DNA from: Streptomyces bathyalis
GTDB taxonomy: Bacteria; Actinomycetota; Actinomycetes; Streptomycetales; Streptomycetaceae
Length of the DNA stretch: 64,000 nucleotides
Assembly: GCF_015910445.1 (NCBI RefSeq)
Contig: NZ_CP048882.1
Coordinates: 1,984,001-2,048,000, forward strand
Reading direction: 5' to 3'
Numbering within the stretch: the first letter of the stretch is position 1; every line of letters starts with the position of its first letter. The notes under the pieces were generated by a model that did no database searches, was not told where the DNA came from, and saw nothing but the letters and a program-made list of their open reading frames with translations. The translations under genes were made by a program, and so were the position numbers. This document shows positions 27,000 through 36,383 of this stretch, piece by piece.

Positions 27000-28769
27000 T
27001 CACTTGACGCCGAGCACGGCGTAGTCGTAACGACCGCTGTACGCGTCGGTCGTGCCGACATTGGTCAGCCTGCTGGAGCGCCAGATGATGTTCTTCTCGA
27101 ACGTGAAGGGCAGGTAGTAAGCGCCCTTCATGACCTCGGCGTTGATGGCCGCGTACTTCTCGGCCGCCTTGTTCTTGTCGAGTTCGGCGATCGCGTCGGC
27201 GAACATGCCGTCGATCTTCTTGTCATCGATCATGGCGTAGTTGTTGTTGCCGTTGTCCAGGATGTACTTGCTGTGCCACAGCGGCATGCCGTACCCCTGG
27301 CCGGACGGGAAGTCCGGGCCCCAACCCATGATGATGATCCCGTAGTTCTTCTTCTTGACCACGTCGGGGTTACCGATGATGCCGGTGGTCTGCGCGCCGT
27401 CGTACTCGTCGACCTCGGCAGTGATGCCGATCTTCTTGAGCGACGCCTGCATGGCCTCGGCGGAGGCGACCTCGACCTGCTTGTTGTTGCGGACCGCGAT
27501 GGTGGTCTTGAAGCCGTTCGGCTTGCCGCACTTCTTCAGCTCGGCCTTGGCCTTCTGCACGTCGGCCGCGCCCTGGTTCTTGGCGATGCCGTACGGGTCG
27601 AACTTCAGGTCGGAGCCCGGGACGAGCGCCGGCAGCATGTTGGTGCCGATGTCACCGCCGGCGAGCGGGCCACCGCGCGCGTTCTGGATCGACTTGTGGT
27701 CCGATCCGTAGATCATCGCCTTGCGGCAGTGGATGTTGTCGAAGGGCTTCACGATCTGCGGGAAGACCGCGTAACGGATGTAACCCGTGCTCGGGTTGTC
27801 GACGTTGCCCTTGTGCTCCTTCAGCGCCTTCTCACGGCCTGCCGCCTCCATGCCGGTGGCGTTGATGTCCAGGTCGTAGTCACCGTTGATGAGGCGCTTG
27901 TCCATCTCGTCGGCGTTGGTCAACAGGGTGACGGTGACCTTGTCCGGGAGGGCCTTGCGGATGGAGTCCGAGGACTTCTTCCACTCGGGGTTGCGGACGA
28001 GCGTGAGCTTCTTGTTCGGCGTGTACGACTCGAACTTGTACGGGCCGCTGGAGAAGGGCTTCAGGCCGTACTTGGACTTGGTGTCCTTGTCCTGGCGAAC
28101 CGGGGAGGCCGAAGGCATGCCCAGCATCTGCTCGAAGTCACCGTTGCGCTTGGGCAGATGGAAGATGATCTTGTTGTCGCTGGGCGTCTCGATGGCGTCC
28201 AGGCCGAGCTTGTCCTTGGCCTTGTCCTTGTAGGGGCCCTTGTACTTGCCGTCCGGGTCGAGCGTGTCCTTCAGGTAGATGGGACCGCCGGAGAGGACGT
28301 CCTGCGCCCACTGCCGCTCGATGCCGTACTTGATGTCCTTGGAGGTGATGGGCTTGCCATCCTCCCAGGTGATGCCGTCGCGCAGCTCGTACGTGTAGGT
28401 CTTGCCGCCGTCCGTGATCTTCGCCTTGGACTTCGCCAGGTCCGGGACGAGCTCCGAACTCTCCTTGCCGGCTACGGGCTTGCTGCTGACCAGGGTGCGG
28501 CTGTAGTAGCGCATGAAGTCCCAGGCAAACCCGTAGTAACCACGGGTCGTGTCCCAGGAGTCGGCGTCCTGGGTGCCGATGAACTTCAGCGTCCCGCCCT
28601 TCTTGTTGGACGGGTTGGCCGTCTTCGCCTTGGCCGCGTTGAATCCGGGCGCCTTGCCGTCGCCCTCGCTGTCACTGCCGCCGCCACCGCAAGCTGCGGT
28701 GGTCAGGAGGGCCGCGACCGCGACGGCCGACGCGGCGATCCTGCGCCTCGATGAGCGTTGGGTTGTCAC
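27000..28769 (-). CDS. Peptide-binding lipoprotein (SBP family 5, OppA/DppA-like)
   Basis: About 589 residues: signal peptide with lipobox LTTAAC, a Gly/Ser/Asp linker, then the bilobed family-5 solute-binding domain (YELRDGITWEDGKPITSKDIKYGIER is its signature region). I choose GTG 28769 because GGAGG lies nine bases upstream; the ATG at 28778 directly abuts that GGAGG, too close to use. Lysine- and Asn-rich for this genome. It captures peptides or similar solutes outside the cell for the permease pair. Located second in the operon, between the two permease genes, which is an unusual order. Confidence 0.92.
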   Translation of the reverse strand: MTTQRSSRRRIAASAVAVAALLTTAACGGGGSDSEGDGKAPGFNAAKAKTANPSNKKGGTLKFIGTQDADSWDTTRGYYGFAWDFMRYYSRTLVSSKPVAGKESSELVPDLAKSKAKITDGGKTYTYELRDGITWEDGKPITSKDIKYGIERQWAQDVLSGGPIYLKDTLDPDGKYKGPYKDKAKDKLGLDAIETPSDNKIIFHLPKRNGDFEQMLGMPSASPVRQDKDTKSKYGLKPFSSGPYKFESYTPNKKLTLVRNPEWKKSSDSIRKALPDKVTVTLLTNADEMDKRLINGDYDLDINATGMEAAGREKALKEHKGNVDNPSTGYIRYAVFPQIVKPFDNIHCRKAMIYGSDHKSIQNARGGPLAGGDIGTNMLPALVPGSDLKFDPYGIAKNQGAADVQKAKAELKKCGKPNGFKTTIAVRNNKQVEVASAEAMQASLKKIGITAEVDEYDGAQTTGIIGNPDVVKKKNYGIIIMGWGPDFPSGQGYGMPLWHSKYILDNGNNNYAMIDDKKIDGMFADAIAELDKNKAAEKYAAINAEVMKGAYYLPFTFEKNIIWRSSRLTNVGTTDAYSGRYDYAVLGVK

Positions 28770-28854
28770 GATCTGCATCCTCCGGTGTAGGTCACGGCCC
28801 GCACGGCTGCGCCGGGCCGGGGACAGAACCAGGACACGCCTGGTGGTGTGGGGG

Positions 28855-29853
28855 TCATCGGGAACCCTTGGGGTCCAGCGCGTCGCGCACGCCGTCGCCG
28901 AAGAGGTTGAAGGAGAGAACGGTGATGAAGATGGCCACACCCGGCACCACCATGAACATCGGATCCGTCTCGTAATAGCGCACAGCCTGGGAGAGCATCT
29001 GCCCCCAGGAGGCGGTCGGCGGCTTGACGCCCACGCCGAGGAAGCTGAGGGCGGCCTCGGTGAGGATGTTGGTGGGAATCATGAGCGTGGTGTACACGGT
29101 GATCGGCGCGATCAGGTTCGGCAGCAGTTCCTTGAAGAGGATGTAGCGCCGCCCCGCTCCGAGGCTGCGCGCCGCCTCCACGTACTCCCGCTCGCGGAGC
29201 GAGAGCGTCTGGCCGCGCACGATGCGGCCGATGTAGGGCCACCCGAAGAAGCCGATCACCAGGATCATGACGGTGAGCCGTACGCCCGTGCCCGTCAGCC
29301 CGAACATCTCGTTCGGCACCACGGAGATCAGCGAGATGATGAACAGCAGTTGGGGGAAGGCCAGCAGCATGTCCATCACGCGGCTGATGACCGCGTCGAG
29401 CCAGCCGCCGAAGTAACCGGCGAGAGCGCCGAGCACGGTTCCGACGACGACGGCGACCACGGCCGAGAGGAAGCCGACGAGCAGCGAGACGCGCGCGCCG
29501 TAGACGATGCGGCTGAAGATGTCGCGGCCGTTGCCCGGTTCGACGCCCAGGAGATGCTCACCGCTGATACCGCCGAGCGCACCCTTGGGAGTCTGGAAGA
29601 GCGGGTCGATCAGCTCTTCGTGGTGCTCGTCCGGCGGATGTCCCAGCAGGCTCACGATGAACGGCGCGAAGAACGCGACCAGGATGAGCACCAGGACGAC
29701 GCCGCCGCCGATGAGTGCCACCTTGTCCCGCTTGAGGCGGTTCCACGCGATCCGTCCGAGGGAGCGCCCTTCGATGGACTTGCCTTCCACGCCACCGAGT
29801 GCCGGGTCGACGGGCGCGGTCTCCGCGGACGTGTCGTGCAGTGGTGCCGTCAT
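28855..29853 (-). CDS. Oligopeptide ABC permease (OppC/DppC type)
   Basis: A 332-residue permease, first gene of the operon. A cytoplasmic N-terminus (with GRIAWNRLKRDKVALIGGG at the first helix), a periplasmic segment with LLGVEPGNGRDIFSRIVYGARVS typical of OppC/DppC, and the coupling loop YVEAARSLGAGRRYILFKEL. ATG at 29853. Upstream, 29854-30163 holds the operon's promoter region with two palindromes; gene order on the strand is permease C, binding protein, permease B, ATPase D, ATPase F. Confidence 0.92.
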   Translation of the reverse strand: MTAPLHDTSAETAPVDPALGGVEGKSIEGRSLGRIAWNRLKRDKVALIGGGVVLVLILVAFFAPFIVSLLGHPPDEHHEELIDPLFQTPKGALGGISGEHLLGVEPGNGRDIFSRIVYGARVSLLVGFLSAVVAVVVGTVLGALAGYFGGWLDAVISRVMDMLLAFPQLLFIISLISVVPNEMFGLTGTGVRLTVMILVIGFFGWPYIGRIVRGQTLSLREREYVEAARSLGAGRRYILFKELLPNLIAPITVYTTLMIPTNILTEAALSFLGVGVKPPTASWGQMLSQAVRYYETDPMFMVVPGVAIFITVLSFNLFGDGVRDALDPKGSR

Positions 29854-30019
29854 CGTGGGGAAACCCTCTCTCGGCCGGGGGTGACCAGCCACGCCCGCCG
29901 CTGTAGCGGCCAGTTCGCAATTCGCACGTTCACAAGGCCGATGCCTCAACGCTCGGGAGTCTCATCGGCCATGCGATCACCCGCCAGTCCCCCCGGGGAA
30001 AGGATGCTCAACTGTGATG

Positions 30020-30048
30020 TGACGCGTCAGATTCCGTTATACGAACGG
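30020..30048. promoter_or_regulatory. Two adjacent palindromes upstream of the oligopeptide operon
   Basis: TGACGCGTCA (30020-30029, perfect) is followed by CCGTT-ATACG-AACGG (30034-30048). They lie about 170 bp before the first permease gene, inside a 310-bp gap of lower GC. They look like operator sites. I could not define a convincing -35/-10 pair; nothing else is clear in 29854-30163. Confidence 0.4.
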
Positions 30049-30163
30049 CAACTGGCGACTATCGGAATCCCGTCAATGCGCGTGGACAACCGCCCACCTG
30101 CGCTTCCTTCCACCAGGCATCCCTGGAGGAAGTCCGGTTGCGTACCGACCGGGCGGACGGGCG

Positions 30164-30922
30164 TCAGGAGCGGGGGAATCCGTAGCCGTGCCCAGGAGCG
30201 GCGTCGGCCGTCGGCACGTCACGATCGAAGAATGGCCGCGAATTGCGCCGCAGCCACATCGCCACCGGGTCGTAGTCGTCCGACATCGCGACACTGGAGA
30301 CCGGCAGCCCCTCAGGGACGGCCGCCACCGACTGACGCATCATCTGCTGCGCCGACTCCACGGCCTGCCGGCCCGTGTCGTACAGGTCGAGGCCGATCGC
30401 GAGATAGCCGGCGCCGAGTGCCGGCTGCACCCAGGCGCGGCGCAGGGAACGCACGACGGGCGTGCGATGTGCGTTCTGGCTCAGCAGCGCGTAGAACTGC
30501 GCGACGTCCAGGCTCGGTTCGCTGATGCGCAGCGGCCCCGCGGGCAACTGGTCCAAGCCCAGGGCGATGCGCCGCAGGTCGAGCCACGGGATGCCGACCC
30601 CGCCGCCCGGGGCGTGCGGGTTGAGCCAGATCCCCCAGCGCTCCGGGAAGAGCGCGGCGGCGATCTCACGGCCGCTGACGATCTCGTGCGAGCGGTCCCA
30701 GCCGGAGACGGCCAGCTCCTGGGCGGAACTCACGCAGGGGGCGTAGCCATACCCGCCGACCTCCATGTTTCCGTACTGGGCGTCCGGCGCGCCCGGACGT
30801 CCGTTCCAGAGCAGCATCCACACTTCGCCGTCGGTGAGCGCATCGAGCAGCGCCTCATAGGTGTCGTACCTCCCCGGCGACACCTGCCCCAGCAGCTGCT
30901 CGACGCCTGCACCCGCGCTCAC
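30164..30922 (-). CDS. SseB-family protein 1
   Basis: About 252 residues, SseB (enhanced serine sensitivity) type. The SseB fold shows as LTDGEVWMLLWNG, a central LRIALGLDQLP segment and the C-terminal SLRRAWVQPALGAGYLAIGLDLYD plus DPVAMWLRRNSRPFFDRD. I choose GTG 30922, which has AAGGA seven bases upstream; the frame is open to a GTG at 30994. The biochemical role of SseB proteins is not established. It is followed on other strand-mates by a paralogue, and both sit next to the glycine/serine genes, which is suggestive given the family name. Confidence 0.75.
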   Translation of the reverse strand: MSAGAGVEQLLGQVSPGRYDTYEALLDALTDGEVWMLLWNGRPGAPDAQYGNMEVGGYGYAPCVSSAQELAVSGWDRSHEIVSGREIAAALFPERWGIWLNPHAPGGGVGIPWLDLRRIALGLDQLPAGPLRISEPSLDVAQFYALLSQNAHRTPVVRSLRRAWVQPALGAGYLAIGLDLYDTGRQAVESAQQMMRQSVAAVPEGLPVSSVAMSDDYDPVAMWLRRNSRPFFDRDVPTADAAPGHGYGFPRS

Positions 30923-31171
30923 CTGGCCGTCCTTCCACCGGAACCGCTCCGACGCTTCGCCGGCCTCCCCCAGAGCCTCCTGCCCGGGAGGCACTCCCGG
31001 GCGGCGCGGCCGGTGAGGAAGCCGTCCTTCTCAATGATCTGTACCGGGCCCGCGAACGCGGCCCTCCCCGTTGTCCCCGTCATCAAACCAGCTTACGAGC
31101 AGGGACCGACACGGGGCGTCGTGCTGAAGCGCTACGTCCTGGGGCGGAGCGGGCCCGTAGGGACCCGGACC

Positions 31172-31942
31172 TCAGTCCCGGGTGTAGAAGGGCCGCACGC
31201 AGTGCCGCATCCAGTCGACGACCGGGTCCTGGGCGGCGTCCATCAGCACGAGCTGAACCGGCCATCTGACCTGCGCGCGGCCCAGCGCACGCGCGAGCGC
31301 GTCGTGCGCGGCCTGCCGGATGTCCGGGTCCAGGTGGTCCAGCTCGACGCCGACGAACAGCGACGGCGGATCCCCCTCGGAGCTCGCGAGTGCGCGGCGG
31401 GCCGCGCGCATCCACGGCAGGACGGCGAACTCCCCGGCCGCGGCGGCGAGGAAGTCCACGGGCTCCTCCTGCCAGTCCGGCTCGTAGAGCCGCACCCGCG
31501 CGCCGCGCGCCACGCCCCACGCGGCCTGCTCACCCGGGGTGTTGGCGCACAGCTCGGCGACGGCCTCGGGCGGCAGCGGCATGCCGACGGTGCCCTCCGG
31601 GTTCACGGCGATGCCCACCTGGGGGGGCAGCCCGCGGGCGAATTCGCGTGCGGGCGCGACGGTGAAGGACATATGGCTCCCGACGACCTGCAGGAACTGC
31701 TGCTCGGAACTGAAGACGGGAACGTAGACGCCGCCGTTGAGCTCCACGGTCGGCAGATCCAGGTCGGGACTGTCGGGGCCGCCGCCCTCGGGCAGCGGCA
31801 CCCAGACGCTGCTGCGTCCGAGCACCTCAAGCAGCCGGGCACCGGCGCCTGGCACTTCGAGGGAGGCGGCGAGTGCCTCCTCCAGCTCGTTGCCGGGCCA
31901 GCCTCCGCCATGGCCCGGTCCGTACTGCTGAGGAATGGTCAT
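31172..31942 (-). CDS. sseB: SseB-family protein 2
   Basis: A 256-residue SseB protein with the same layout as its neighbour: N-terminal NELEEALAASLEVPGAGARL, then VWVPLPEGGG and ELNGGVYVPVFSSEQQFLQV, a C-terminal domain with FVGVELDHLDPDIRQAAHDAL and an end DPVVDWMRHCVRPFYTRD. The ATG at 31942 has GGTGG five bases upstream. The terminal W-(L/M)-R-x-x-x-R-P-F-(F/Y)-x-R-D motif is shared by the pair, so they derive from a duplication. In E. coli, sseB overexpression raises serine sensitivity; any link to the nearby serine genes is inference. The 30923-31171 gap has no gene. Confidence 0.78.
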   Translation of the reverse strand: MTIPQQYGPGHGGGWPGNELEEALAASLEVPGAGARLLEVLGRSSVWVPLPEGGGPDSPDLDLPTVELNGGVYVPVFSSEQQFLQVVGSHMSFTVAPAREFARGLPPQVGIAVNPEGTVGMPLPPEAVAELCANTPGEQAAWGVARGARVRLYEPDWQEEPVDFLAAAAGEFAVLPWMRAARRALASSEGDPPSLFVGVELDHLDPDIRQAAHDALARALGRAQVRWPVQLVLMDAAQDPVVDWMRHCVRPFYTRD

Positions 31943-32023
31943 GACCGCCACCCTAGTGCGGTGGTCACAGCGGGTTGCGAGCGGTCCGGCCGTGCGCGCC
32001 GGGCGTGCGCCTTCCGCGCGTTG

Positions 32024-32794
32024 CTACTCGAAGGAGATGCCGGCGAGTGCTCCCGCGGCGCCCCGGTCCAGAAGGACCACCGACTGGCATCCGCGCGGCA
32101 GCCGCCCGGACTCCGCGTTCACGATCAGCCGCCGCACGGCCCTGCGGTGGCGCATGAACGCGTAGCCGGAGACGGTGCGTCCGCGCTCGGCCTGACTGCG
32201 CAGCGCCGTCGCCACCGGCACGTCCAGCAGGACGAGGTGGAGGGCGCGGCCGCGCCGGAGGGCGTCCCGGCCGAGCCAGTTGCGCACCCACGCCTGGCTG
32301 CCGCAGTCGTGCACGACCACGCTCGCGCCGGAGGAGAGCGCCCGCCGCAGCCCCGCGTAGTGCGCGATGCGGGCGAGGGGACGGTACGCGGCGTACGGCA
32401 GCCAGCGCGGCAGCGCGGACCCCCAACGCTCGCGCACGTCCTGGGAGTCGATGCGGCGGACGGTGTCCTGGAGGGCGAGGACGCGTCGGATCAGCGTCGA
32501 CTTGCCGCTGCCCGGAAGCCCGGAGACGACGACGCGGTCACCGGTCGGATACCGCAACGTCCGCCGGGCGGCCGTACCGCGGAGGTCCACGGAGGCGGCG
32601 GGCGGGGGTGAGTCCGCCGGAACGGCCGTGGCACCGGCCTCGACGGGCGCCTGGGTGCCCGCAACAGCCGTCTCGACGGGCGCCGGTGGCGGCGCCGCCG
32701 CCCGTACAGGAGAGTCGGCGGCGTCTTTGGCCTGGCCGGAGGGCGAGTACCCCCAGCCGGTCACGGTCGCGTACGCACTGCGCAGGCTGCCCAC
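32024..32794 (-). CDS. P-loop ATPase/kinase-like protein
   Basis: A 256-residue protein. A Pro/Ala-rich N-terminal 75 residues precede a P-loop NTPase domain: Walker A GLPGSGKST at residues 92-100, then DSQDVRERW and a VVVHDCGS strand likely to be Walker B, and LLDVPVATALRSQ with a lid region of many Arg. The shape is that of small-molecule or nucleotide kinases of the AAA_33/zeta type. GTG start with GGAGGGG seven bases upstream. The target is unknown; it lies divergent from the glycine riboswitch. Confidence 0.75.
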   Translation of the reverse strand: MGSLRSAYATVTGWGYSPSGQAKDAADSPVRAAAPPPAPVETAVAGTQAPVEAGATAVPADSPPPAASVDLRGTAARRTLRYPTGDRVVVSGLPGSGKSTLIRRVLALQDTVRRIDSQDVRERWGSALPRWLPYAAYRPLARIAHYAGLRRALSSGASVVVHDCGSQAWVRNWLGRDALRRGRALHLVLLDVPVATALRSQAERGRTVSGYAFMRHRRAVRRLIVNAESGRLPRGCQSVVLLDRGAAGALAGISFE

Positions 32795-32974
32795 CTGATC
32801 GCCCCTCCCCGGATATGGCCGCCGTCCGGCGGCTCGCCTCCGAGAGTGTCAAGAAATGGTAATGCGCAGCAAGGCGGCATCGCAGCCGGCCGAAGCCATG
32901 CACCGTCGACGCCTCTTCGCCGCCGTGCCATGATGAGCGGGCCAGTCAACTGGATACCGGCCGTTTGAATCCAC

Positions 32975-33190
32975 GCGGGAGAGTTCCCGGCCGCGCTCGG
33001 AGCGCGGTCCCGCCGGGGCGCCGAAGGAGCAAGTCCTCCCTTGAATCTCTCAGGCACCGATACCGCGCAGGACGAGGCAGATCTGAAAAGCGGGCCGCCC
33101 ACAGGCGGCTCCACCCAAGGTGCAAGCCACCGCCCGTGCACGAGGGCTCGTGGCGAACCTCTCAGGTTCCGATGACAGATGGGGAGGACA
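32975..33190 (+). promoter_or_regulatory. Tandem glycine riboswitch
   Basis: Two glycine aptamers in series precede gcvT. Aptamer 1 (about 32975-33092) has GGAGAG, GGCGCCGAAGGAGCAA, AATCTCTCAGGCA, CCGCGCAGGACGAGGCAGA and CTGAAAAGC. Aptamer 2 (about 33105-33190) has CACCCAAGGTGCAAGCC, the GGCGAACCTCTCAGGTTCCG block and GACAGATGGGGAGGAC. Bound glycine should switch on the genes that break it down. The 180 bp before it (32795-32974) hold the promoter; a GGATAC -10-like hexamer lies near 32951. Confidence 0.92.
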
Positions 33191-33219
33191 TCCGCGTCAC
33201 CGAGTCACGGGAGCCTGAC

Positions 33220-34374
33220 ATGAGCGAGACCGACAGCGGGGCCACCGGCGGCGGCCCGCGCACAACCGCCCTCGACGCGGTACACCGCGCGCTCGGCGCG
33301 ACGATGACCGACTTCGCCGGCTGGGACATGCCCCTGCGCTACGGCAGCGAGCGGGACGAGCACGTCGCCGTGCGCACGCGCGCGGGTCTCTTCGACCTCT
33401 CGCACATGGGCGAGATCACCGTCACCGGGCAACAGGCCGGCGAACTGCTGGACTACGCGCTGGTCGGCCACCTCTCCCGGCTGTCGGTCGGACGCGCCCG
33501 CTACACCATGCTGTGCGACGCCTCGGGCGGCATCCTCGACGACCTGATCGTCTACCGCACCGGCGAGGACACGTACATGGTCGTCGCCAACGCCTCCAAC
33601 GCGCAGACCGTGCTGGACGCACTGCGTGAGCGCAGCGCCGGCTTCGGCGCCGAGGTGCGCGACGACCGGGACGCCTACGCGCTGATCGCCGTGCAGGGCC
33701 CGGAGGCCGCCGGCATCCTCAAGGGCGTCACGGACGCCGACCTGGAGGGGCTGAAGTACTACGCGGGGCTGCCGGGCACCGTCGCCGGCCGGGACGCACT
33801 CATCGCCCGTACGGGATACACCGGCGAGGACGGCTTCGAGCTGTTCGTCTCCCCCTCCGACGCCGTGGCCGTGTGGGAGGCGCTCACCGAGGCGGGTGCC
33901 CCCGCGGGCCTCGTGCCGTGCGGCCTGAGCTGCCGTGACACGCTCCGCCTCGAGGCGGGGATGCCGCTGTACGGGCACGAACTGACCACGCGGACCACGC
34001 CGTTCGACGCGGGCATGGGCCGGATCGTGAAGTTCGAGAAGACCACCAACGACGGTGCCTTCGTCGGGCGCGAGCCGCTGGAGGCCGCCGCCGGTCAGGC
34101 CGAGACGTCGCCGCCGCGCAAGCTCGTCGGGCTGATCGCCGAGGGCAGGAGGGTCCCGCGTGCCGGGTACGAGGTGGTCTCCGCCGCGGACGGTTCGGTG
34201 ATCGGCGAGGTGACCTCGGGAGCCCCGTCGCCCACCCTCGGCAAGCCCATCGCCATCGCGTACGTCGACCCGGCGTTCGCGGAGCCCGGCACCGAGGGGG
34301 TCGCGGTGGACATCCGCGGCAGCCACGAGCCGTACGAGGTCGTGGCGCTCCCCTTCTACAAGCGGCAACGCTGA
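33220..34374 (+). CDS. gcvT: Glycine cleavage T-protein (aminomethyltransferase)
   Basis: A 384-residue T-protein that takes the aminomethyl group from lipoyl-H-protein to tetrahydrofolate, releasing ammonia. Opening TDFAGWDMPLRYGS and LFDLSHMGEI, then LDDLIVYR, ALIAVQGPEA, ARTGYTGEDGFELF (folate site) and GLSCRDTLRLEAGMPLYGHEL are all standard. ATG 33220 with GGGAG six bases upstream. First gene behind the glycine riboswitch. A GC hairpin (34379-34417) follows in the gap before gcvH. The P-protein gene is not in the window. Confidence 0.96.
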   Translation: MSETDSGATGGGPRTTALDAVHRALGATMTDFAGWDMPLRYGSERDEHVAVRTRAGLFDLSHMGEITVTGQQAGELLDYALVGHLSRLSVGRARYTMLCDASGGILDDLIVYRTGEDTYMVVANASNAQTVLDALRERSAGFGAEVRDDRDAYALIAVQGPEAAGILKGVTDADLEGLKYYAGLPGTVAGRDALIARTGYTGEDGFELFVSPSDAVAVWEALTEAGAPAGLVPCGLSCRDTLRLEAGMPLYGHELTTRTTPFDAGMGRIVKFEKTTNDGAFVGREPLEAAAGQAETSPPRKLVGLIAEGRRVPRAGYEVVSAADGSVIGEVTSGAPSPTLGKPIAIAYVDPAFAEPGTEGVAVDIRGSHEPYEVVALPFYKRQR

Positions 34375-34512
34375 CAAGGGCGCCGGCGGGACGACCCGTG
34401 CCCGCCTCCCCGGCGCCGGACCGCGGCGTGGCCCGCGCCGCTCGACGTGTCCTGCGTCCCACTGACCAAGACTGATTCCCTCCGTTCCCCTCTCATCCAG
34501 GAGAATCGCACC

Positions 34513-34893
34513 ATGAGCAACCCGCAGCAGCTGCGTTACAGCAAGGAGCACGAGTGGCTGTCGGCCGCCGATGACGGCGTCTCGACGGTCGGCATCACGG
34601 CGCACGCCGCCGACGCGCTCGGCGATGTCGTCTTCGTCCAGCTTCCCGAGAACGGGGACACGGTGACCGCGGGCGAACCCTGCGGCGAGCTGGAGTCGAC
34701 CAAGTCGGTCAGCGACCTCTACGCGCCGGTCTCCGGCGAGATCACCGAGATCAACCAGGATGTCGTGGACGACCCGGCGCTGGTCAACTCCTCCCCGTTC
34801 GAGGGCGGCTGGCTGTTCAAGGTGCGTGTCACGGACGAGCCGGAGGGTCTGCTGACGGCCGACGAGTACGCCTCGTTCACCGCCGGAAGCTGA
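34513..34893 (+). CDS. gcvH: Glycine cleavage H-protein
   Basis: A 126-residue lipoyl carrier protein that shuttles the aminomethyl intermediate between P-, T- and L-proteins. The lipoyl-lysine is K64 in [35 protein letters not shown] and [13 protein letters not shown] are family landmarks. CAGGAG lies just before the ATG. Length is normal. It is part of the riboswitch-led operon with gcvT and glyA. Confidence 0.96.
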   Translation: MSNPQQLRYSKEHEWLSAADDGVSTVGITAHAADALGDVVFVQLPENGDTVTAGEPCGELESTKSVSDLYAPVSGEITEINQDVVDDPALVNSSPFEGGWLFKVRVTDEPEGLLTADEYASFTAGS

Positions 34894-35022
34894 CGCCGGG
34901 CCCGCACCGACCGGCCCCTGTCGCCCGGAGCCGCGAGAGCGGCCCCCTACGCCCGAGCAGCAACGACTGAACGCCGTATGTCCGCCAATGTGCCCGACCG
35001 GCCTGCCACCAGGGATGGTTCC

Positions 35023-36297
35023 ATGTCGCTTCTGAACAGCTCTCTCCACGAGGTGGACCCGGACGTCGCCGCCGCCGTCGACGCCGAACTCCACCGCCAG
35101 CAGTCCACCCTCGAGATGATCGCGTCGGAGAACTTCGCGCCCGTCGCCTCCCTGGAGGCCCAGGGCTCCGTCCTCACCAACAAGTACGCGGAGGGCTACC
35201 CGGGGCGTCGCTACTACGGCGGCTGCGAACACGTCGACGTCATCGAGGACATCGCGCGCGAGCGCATCAAGGCGCTCTTCGGGGCGGAGGCAGCCAACGT
35301 ACAGCCGCACTCCGGCGCGTCCGCGAACGCCGCCGCGATGTTCGCGCTGCTCAAGCCCGGTGACACGATCATGGGCCTGGACCTGGCGCACGGCGGTCAC
35401 CTCACGCACGGCATGAAGATCAACTTCTCCGGCAAGCTCTACAACGTCGTCGCCTACCACGTCGACGAGAAGACCAGCCAGGTCGACATGGACGAGGTCG
35501 GCAGGCTGGCGCGCGAGCACCGGCCGCAGATGATCATCGCCGGCTGGTCCGCCTACCCGCGGCAGCTGGACTTCGCCGCCTTCCGCCGCGTCGCTGACGA
35601 GGTCGGCGCCCTGCTCATGGTCGACATGGCGCACTTCGCGGGTCTGGTGGCGGCCGGGCTGCACCCCTCTCCGGTGCCGTACGCGGACGTCGTGACCACG
35701 ACCACGCACAAGACGCTCGGCGGCCCGCGCGGCGGCGTGATCCTCTCCACGAAGGAGTACGCCAAGAAGATCAACTCCGCGGTCTTCCCCGGCCAGCAGG
35801 GCGGCCCGCTGGAGCACGTCATCGCGGCCAAGGCCGTGTCGTTCAAGATCGCGGCCTCCGACGAGTTCAAGGAGCGCCAGCAGCGGACCCTCACCGGTGC
35901 CCGGCTGCTGGCCGAGCGGCTGCTGCAGCAGGACGCGGTGGACGCGGGCGTCTCCGTACTCTCCGGCGGCACGGACGTGCACCTGATCCTCGTCGACCTG
36001 CGCAACAGCGAACTGGACGGCCAGCAGGCCGAGGACAGGCTGCACGGGATCGGCATCACCGTGAACCGCAACGCCGTGCCGAACGACCCCCGCCCGCCCA
36101 TGGTCACCTCCGGCCTTCGCATCGGGACGCCCGCGCTGGCGACCCGGGGCTTCCAGGAGGAGGATTTCCGCGAGGTCGCCGACATCATCGCCGAGGCGCT
36201 GCTCCCCCGCTTCGACGAGGACAAGGCCAAGTCCCTGAGCGCCCGCGTCACGGCGCTCACCGAGAAGCACCCCCTCTACCCCGGCCTGGGCAAGTAA
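35023..36297 (+). CDS. glyA: Serine hydroxymethyltransferase
   Basis: A 424-residue PLP enzyme converting glycine plus methylene-THF to serine and back. PLP Lys is K230 in [42 protein letters not shown] is present as adjoining pieces ASENF and [17 protein letters not shown] choose ATG 35023 (AGGGATGG upstream) over ATG 34978, which has no ribosome site. With GcvT/GcvH it turns glycine into serine, the substrate of the next gene. A strong hairpin follows at once. Confidence 0.96.
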   Translation: MSLLNSSLHEVDPDVAAAVDAELHRQQSTLEMIASENFAPVASLEAQGSVLTNKYAEGYPGRRYYGGCEHVDVIEDIARERIKALFGAEAANVQPHSGASANAAAMFALLKPGDTIMGLDLAHGGHLTHGMKINFSGKLYNVVAYHVDEKTSQVDMDEVGRLAREHRPQMIIAGWSAYPRQLDFAAFRRVADEVGALLMVDMAHFAGLVAAGLHPSPVPYADVVTTTTHKTLGGPRGGVILSTKEYAKKINSAVFPGQQGGPLEHVIAAKAVSFKIAASDEFKERQQRTLTGARLLAERLLQQDAVDAGVSVLSGGTDVHLILVDLRNSELDGQQAEDRLHGIGITVNRNAVPNDPRPPMVTSGLRIGTPALATRGFQEEDFREVADIIAEALLPRFDEDKAKSLSARVTALTEKHPLYPGLGK

Positions 36298-36302
36298 CAG
36301 GC

Positions 36303-36337
36303 CCGGTGCCGCGGCGCGGTCCGCGCCGCGGCACCGG
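36303..36337 (+). terminator. Intercistronic hairpin between glyA and sdaA
   Basis: A perfect 16-bp GC stem (36303-36318 with 36322-36337) and a 3-nt loop, 6 bp after the glyA stop and 46 bp before sdaA. It should stop or reduce read-through from the riboswitch operon, or protect the upstream mRNA 3' end. Confidence 0.75.
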
Positions 36338-36383
36338 TCATCCGGCCACAGCACGGGCCCCGCACGGAAAGGAGGCGCCTGCC

